From: Zarea fungicola
Lineage: Eukaryota; Ascomycota; Sordariomycetes; Hypocreales; Cordycipitaceae
NCBI GenBank assembly: GCA_900169235.1
Contig: FWCC01000485.1
Span: forward strand, 1 to 24,921
Reading direction: 5' to 3'
DNA length: 24,921 bases
Shown: positions 20,053-24,921 of the stretch, piece after piece
Layout: each line of letters opens with the position of its first letter
Numbering within the stretch: the stretch's first letter is position 1
Notes under the pieces: model-generated
The model's database searches: none
Told to the model about the DNA's origin: nothing
The model's input: the letters and a program-made list of their open reading frames with translations, nothing else
Program-made: the position numbers and the translations under genes

Positions 20053-20926
20053 CTAATTACCGCTAGTCCTGGCAATCAGGCGATCGCCTTGAGCCTGAAG
20101 TGACTGCTCAAATTCCTCGGAGCTGCGAGCATTCCACGCAGCGCCGTCAGCACCAGGAACAGCACCGTGGCCTGTAAAGGCAATGTAGAGGACATCATTT
20201 GCGTCATGGCCGACAGCACCGTTCACAGCAGAGCCATAACAATATTTGCCAACAGAGTAAGAAGCTTCGCCCACAAGTGGCGGGCCGTCATCTCCATTAA
20301 CATCACCCCAAATGCCATAAACCTATACATGAAGGGTTAAATTCTTTTTTGAATAACCTCAAAATGTTAACTTACTAGCTTGTCGCCGCAGACAACGGCC
20401 ATGATTGAGTAGGGATGAATGCCAATAGACTGAGGGTCAAATGGAACGTATCTCTTAGGGTTGCCCGTATTACCGAAAGTTATAAAGGAATGAGTGTACG
20501 GATTTAGGTCGGACACACCCTTGTTATAGCCCTGGATAATGTCGCTAAAGTAGGTGTTGTATGGCTATCGCCAGATCGATCGCAGTGGCCGTCCCCCCCG
20601 CTGAGGCGACCGTTACAATCAATGTCCATGTTTGCAAGGTTGCCTCCCGAGCCTTGAAGATAGATGATACCGTCTGAGCCAAGACTGTCACCACAGTAAC
20701 AAAAGTCTATAAAAGCTCAGCTTAGCACTTTAATTAGTGGCAGGGTTGTCATACCGTTGGAACCTCCCTCCTCCACACTGAAGAAACCACACTTTAGGAT
20801 AGTAGAGCATCGAACCCTCATCGTAATGTTGCTATACAGAGATCTAACATTTGAAGGAACATCTCGAGCTAGGGTGGTGACCGTAAGTAAACACGATAAA
20901 GCTAGTTGCTTAGTAACAGTATGCAT
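20053..20926 (-). pseudogene. GH75 chitosanase with a one-base frame break
   Basis: Exons on the minus strand are 20926-20755, 20706-20376 and 20322-20053, with introns of 48 and 53 nt. The start MHTVTKQLALSCLLTVTTLA is a signal peptide, followed by RDVPSNVRSLYSNI, typical of secreted fungal chitosanases. Later motifs are YCGD, NLANMDIDCNG, YSIMAVVCGDKL, then YGIWGDVNGDDG and VGEAS with the conserved acidic Asp and Glu thought to be catalytic, and DVLYIAFTG. The enzyme would cleave chitosan outside the cell. Exon 2 is one base short of a continuous frame. The switch lies between 20553 and 20564, because the downstream frame has a stop at 20565-20567. It is thus not explained by the C7 run at 20593-20599. 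Apart from this the gene is complete (about 257 aa), so it is a recent pseudogene or carries a sequence error. Confidence 0.85.
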
Positions 20927-21923
20927 CGTGAGTATGCTTATCCCAGGTCTTATATCGTGTAGTTTCTTAAACATAAGGCCCGGTTGCAGAGATGAGGATG
21001 CCTTAAATCTTTTTAATAGCTCTTATTTTAATAATTTAACATCTCACTCACTCATATCTATCTGCCGGCGCGGATTAGCCGAGTGGGAACTGTGTTTTCT
21101 AGTCTACCGCAAGTTTCGCCGTAGAAGACCATATAAGTATATCTGAGTAGGGTCGCATTGTGTGTAGATGCTCGCCAATAAAACCTGGGGGTGGCGTTTC
21201 TTGTGGGACATTAAATTCCTGGTCATCGGGGAATTACGCTGAAAGTCTGACTGATTTGCGTATGTGGAAGCTTTTATCGGCATACTTTGCCGGTCCAGTT
21301 CCATGCAGGAGAAAAAGCCCTATCTGCATATGTGACCTGCATACTTTAATAGCAAATGTCTGCTAACACAATACAAACTGGTACATACATCTTCGAGTTC
21401 AGGTCGCACAGAAACCCAAGACTGGAGCCTCCGTGGCTCCGCCCTCCATCTACTGATGGGAATCTGGTAGGACGCAGGTTATTTTGGCATGCTACTTGTA
21501 CCCACAACTACAAAGCTAGTTTGCTACTGTAGAGGAACTAAGTTTGAAATATATAGCTGGTACTATTCTAGGTATTTTCTGTCGATTTTATTCGGCTTTA
21601 AATGAAGGTCGATCCAAACCCCGTGTTGCATGATCCTACCAGAGCCTTCTCTGCAGGATCTTTCTGTATAGTAACCAGATAGTTTGGACTGCATTCCTAT
21701 TTTCTATTTCAAATACTGATTGAAATTCTATTCCATTAAAAACGTAGCTTTCCACATGTTGATGCAAGGTTCAAGTCCGTAGATTGGGGCATCTGCAAGG
21801 TGCCGTAGCGATAACCAAAACCCATTCAATACATTGAGGCCTAGAGTATTAAATTTCGAATTGATGTCAATATGTATCTCAAATCAGTCTATATACATTT
21901 CCAATAACGCCAGATAAACAAAG
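20927..21923. other. Intergenic region between chitosanase and PKS
   Basis: It contains the presumed chitosanase promoter and the 3' end of the PKS. No gene is supported; ORFs at 20757-21146 (+) and 21104-21304 (-) lack motifs, and the first overlaps the chitosanase start. Confidence 0.5.
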
Positions 21924-24921
21924 CTAATCAAGGTCCAGACAGGCACTGCTTAATGCGGCCGACACTGTGGCAACGTTGGGCGCATCAAAGACCTGGAAGT
22001 GATTTCCCGGGATATCCACACATTGAACAGGCTTGCCGGTTAGCAACTCCCAGCCAGCCGTTGCCAGCGAACGATCACTCCGATCTCGCAGCCAGGGCAT
22101 CTCCATCTCTGCCAATGTCGAGTCGTCCAAATCCTCTGGTGGCGTCCATCCAACTGCGCACCTAAGTAAAACAATCTTGGGTACCTCTCGTGCGGAGATG
22201 TAAGCTTCTTGTTGCGATGAGCTATTAGGCTCAAAGTCACCGAGCAGCCTAGCACACTCCTTGAAGCTTCGCACCACTAACTTGCGGATAACGCTCGCAG
22301 TCGTGATGGAGGCGCCGCCATCACCGTGGTCGCTGATGTTCGCACCTCCACTCACCTTTGTCGTCACGGTGCTGATGATGGCATCTGAGAGGGGAACATG
22401 GCCGATCGGAGGGGGCGAGTCAATAAGAATGACACCTCTGACGTCACGTCCCTGAGCAATGAGAACTCGAGCTGTCTCGAATGCCACGACACCACCGAAT
22501 GACCACCCACCGAGGATGCAGCCCTCGCTAGTTGCTGAATCCATCGCCGATGATATTATTTTTGCGTAGCGGGTGGCCATTTCTACCAAGCTAGACCAGG
22601 AGCGCTCTTCGTCGGACAGGGCGAGAAATTTAGGGTCGTGTATGGCCAGAACCCGGCGACCCAAAGGACTTAGGCGCCGGTAGTGAGAGCATATGCCGCT
22701 GCCGTCGTGGATGAGGAACAGGGGCGAGGAAGTCTTAGAAAGGTGTAAACCTGGATCTGTTTGGATATTCTCCGGCTGATGAGACATGCAAAGAATTTTC
22801 GATATTTTAGGCAGTAAAGCCTCCAATTCAAGGGACGAGCTTGACGCTACCGTCAAGGACTGATGCATTTGCTCCGTTTTCTTTCCACTAGCGTTGGCTG
22901 CCACGAACGAGCTGTGATTCGGCACATGCTTCGCATGATTCAAGTCTTGAAGGTGATTGTTAATCTGGTAGCTGTTAGCGAAGACCACAATGTGCAGCTG
23001 CTGTGCCAAGATTGGAATCAAGGGCATTGAACTCGTACCAGCTTTTCAACATCACCCACGTTGTTGCATTCCTGAAACTTATAAGATGGTATATAGCTGT
23101 AGTCGTACAGCTCCTCGAGGCGGTACGAGAGCTCCAGGAGCATAAAGGAATCTATACCAAGGGCATGCAGCTCCGATTCTCGTGTCACAGCTGCATGTTT
23201 AACACCACAGAGATTGGCAATGATTTTGGTCACATCATGTACCTCGTAGGTTGAACTGACAGATTCATCACTCGAGCCATCTGAGCTTATATACTCTGTT
23301 CCTGAACCTCGTGTCTCTGAATCGGTGCTTACGCTGACAGCACCGGCAGTCAGACTCAACGAGGTGAAGACGCGTTCAATGTCACCGACCGTCGTACAGC
23401 TAGCTATATCACCCATGGAAATGTCTAGACCATAGGACGTGGATAGCTCTGCCACCAGCTCAATAGTTATAAGAGAGTCTACGCCAAGCTCTGCTAGCAG
23501 TGAGTCTGGTTCTAGCTTGCTGTCGCTTTGGCCACATACTTTGGCCAGCAAACCGCGAATATCCAGCTGAGAAGGAGGGGTGCCGAGTGAGAATATCTCC
23601 GGCCCCGGAGGGGCAGGATGGGAGAAATGCGGCAACTCATAGGATTTCTTTGCAGAACTTTGCCCAGCCATGCCGGTGTGTGAAGTTGCCGTCGTCTGGC
23701 TTTTCCTTGGGCGAATTGACGTTCTCAGGGCTTGGCTCATGCGTATCTTCGGGACGTGCTGAAAAACCATTCCTTTGAAGATGGCAAGTAAACCATTGCT
23801 ATCAACAGCGTACGCATCAGCGATTGTGAAGGAGTGGCCGTCATTATCCTGAGTTTCAAAGCTTGAGCAGTAAACATCGAAGAAAGCAGGAGCCGCATCT
23901 CCAACGACAGGGTCTCGAAGAACGATGGTGCTGCCAGTCTCTTTACAGATGCCAATAACGTCGTCGGGGAGCTTAAGATTGGCGCAAAAACCAGCAACGT
24001 GTAGCAAAACGTCCATGAATATCACGTTGCTGGCTAGCCTAGTATGGGCGTTGGGGAAGATGCATGTCGCCAGGGCCTGCCCCGTACCTTCGTTTATGGA
24101 TAGAGTCTGGACTTTTTGGTACTTCTCAGAGTATGTAACGACTCGCGTAAACAGTAAGTCATACAGAAGACGTCGCGATATTACCTGTAGAGTCGGGGAT
24201 GATGCCGTGCTGTTTTGCGTGGACATCTCATCCTGGATTGTTCGTTTCATGCCGTCCATGCTGCGTTTGATGGACGCATACAGTCTGTGATACTTGATAG
24301 TCGTGGCCGATGCGTTCTTTCGCTTCACACTGCCAACACAATGGACTGTGCCTCGTATTTTCGGGTCAGACTCAACAGGGCATGACAGGACCTTAAACTC
24401 GAAACGATTCACAACGCCAACAGTTGGCGTAATAATGACTCTCAGTGACTGCTCAGCGTTGTCGTCGTAAACCAACGGGGCTGAATATTGAATGTTGCTG
24501 AGGCTCCATGATCCTGAGCTGTCGCCTGCAGGCTGAGCGTCCCGTACTGACGCAAGAACCATTTCGTGGTATACCGAGGCCGGACAAAGAGCATATCCGC
24601 CTACCATATGACCCTCAATAAAATCTTTGAGCAGCACAATTGGTGATTCATAAATAGCACTGCTTCCCACACCAGGTGAGAGTCTCTGGATCGCGCGGAG
24701 AGCGAATATATCCGTAGAAGCCTCTGAATCCATGTGCCGCGTCCGAGATTCTTCTATAATCTCGCGATATGGCACATAAAATTCGCTTTGGAAAAATGGC
24801 ATCAGAGGTAGGTCAATGAGCTTGTACGGTTGGTGCGTGTTCGGCAGGAATACATTCCTCCAGTTAACTGCTGACGATGTTTCGTAAAAGTGCCGAAGAA
24901 TGGTAGACACAGTGCTGCTAG
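21924..24921 (-). CDS. Non-reducing polyketide synthase, C-terminal part (PT-ACP-ACP-TE)
   Basis: Two exons, from the right edge to 23039 and 22964-21924, are joined by a 74-nt intron (GTACGA donor, CTAAC branch, CCAG acceptor); the window holds about 974 codons. First comes the product-template domain, with catalytic His in EGHMVGGYALCPAS (codon 24608-24610) and Asp in NVIFMDVLLH (24011-24013). Then come ACP1, ELGVDSL, with the phosphopantetheine Ser at 23474-23476, and ACP2, ALGIDSF, with Ser at 23147-23149, separated by a Ser-rich linker. Last is a thioesterase with LFLIHDGSG, the nucleophile in GGWSFGG (22500-22502) and His in GNHFQVFD (21999-22001). The frame is open past the right edge, so SAT, KS and AT are outside. 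NR-PKSs build aromatic polyketides. The tandem ACPs and LFLIHDGSG-type TE would suit an orsellinic acid or related producer, but this is a guess without the PT phylogeny. Confidence 0.93.

Noticed and set aside
21069..21125. Stretch with a tRNA A-box-like GATTAGCCGAGTGG
   Set aside because: No T-loop (GGTTCRANNC) follows at the right distance, and the acceptor ends do not pair.
20757..21146. 129-codon ORF on the plus strand
   Set aside because: It overlaps the first exon of the chitosanase in antisense and has no family motif.
21770..21780. B-box-like GGTTCAAGTCC
   Set aside because: No A box or cloverleaf can be drawn with the upstream 70 bases.
1..24921. Identity with a named cluster such as oosporein or trypacidin, suggested by a GST near an NR-PKS
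   Set aside because: The expected cupin, laccase, hydroxylase, transporter and regulator genes are absent, and the PKS and GSTs are far apart.
1..24921. CRISPR arrays, operons or bacterial signals
   Set aside because: No spaced identical repeats exist, and the spliced genes show the DNA is eukaryotic.

Overview
The window looks like nuclear DNA of a filamentous ascomycete, probably of the Hypocreales. The genes are cut by short GT-AG introns (48-74 nt) with CTRAY-type branch sites. The gene content is also typical of such fungi: a non-reducing polyketide synthase (NR-PKS), a LaeA-like methyltransferase, two glutathione S-transferases, a GH75 chitosanase, a DUF1349-like secreted protein and an HND-type protein kinase. 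Protein-level similarity was judged by eye; no searches were run. Exon joins were worked out by hand from frame, splice signals and family motifs.

Layout. 1-1063 holds no recognisable gene apart from a TATA box. 1064-1892 (+) is a three-exon GST of the UstS/TpcF-like type. 2413-3781 (-) is a secreted alpha/beta hydrolase in four exons. 4965-5855 (-) is a LaeA-like class I methyltransferase in two exons. 6839-8933 (+) is a large polytopic membrane protein of unknown function with one frame change. 8934-11212 is gene-poor, with one doubtful ORF and short direct repeats. 11213-11958 (+) is a second GST, in three exons. 12448-13084 (+) is a Tse2-like ADP-ribosyltransferase toxin-domain gene that appears broken near its 3' end. 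13387-15417 (-) is a 676-aa protein kinase with a long N-terminal extension. 16074-17360 (+) is a 428-aa low-complexity, probably nuclear protein. 18115-18819 (-) is a secreted DUF1349-like protein. A two-base assembly gap (NN) lies at 19739-19740. 20053-20926 (-) is a GH75 chitosanase with a single-base frame break. 21924 to the right edge (-) is the C-terminal part of an NR-PKS (PT-ACP-ACP-TE); its SAT, KS and most or all of AT lie outside the window.

How the genes may work together. The PKS is the clearest metabolite gene, and its partners may lie beyond the right edge. On the left, a GST, a secreted hydrolase and a LaeA-like methyltransferase resemble tailoring or accessory genes of a secondary-metabolite locus. 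They are 16-20 kb from the PKS with unrelated genes between, so a single cluster is only a hypothesis. The chitosanase and the DUF1349-like protein are secreted and fit wall degradation or interaction with other fungi or hosts. Wide spacing, several broken or possibly broken genes and a toxin-domain relic fit an accessory or subtelomeric region.
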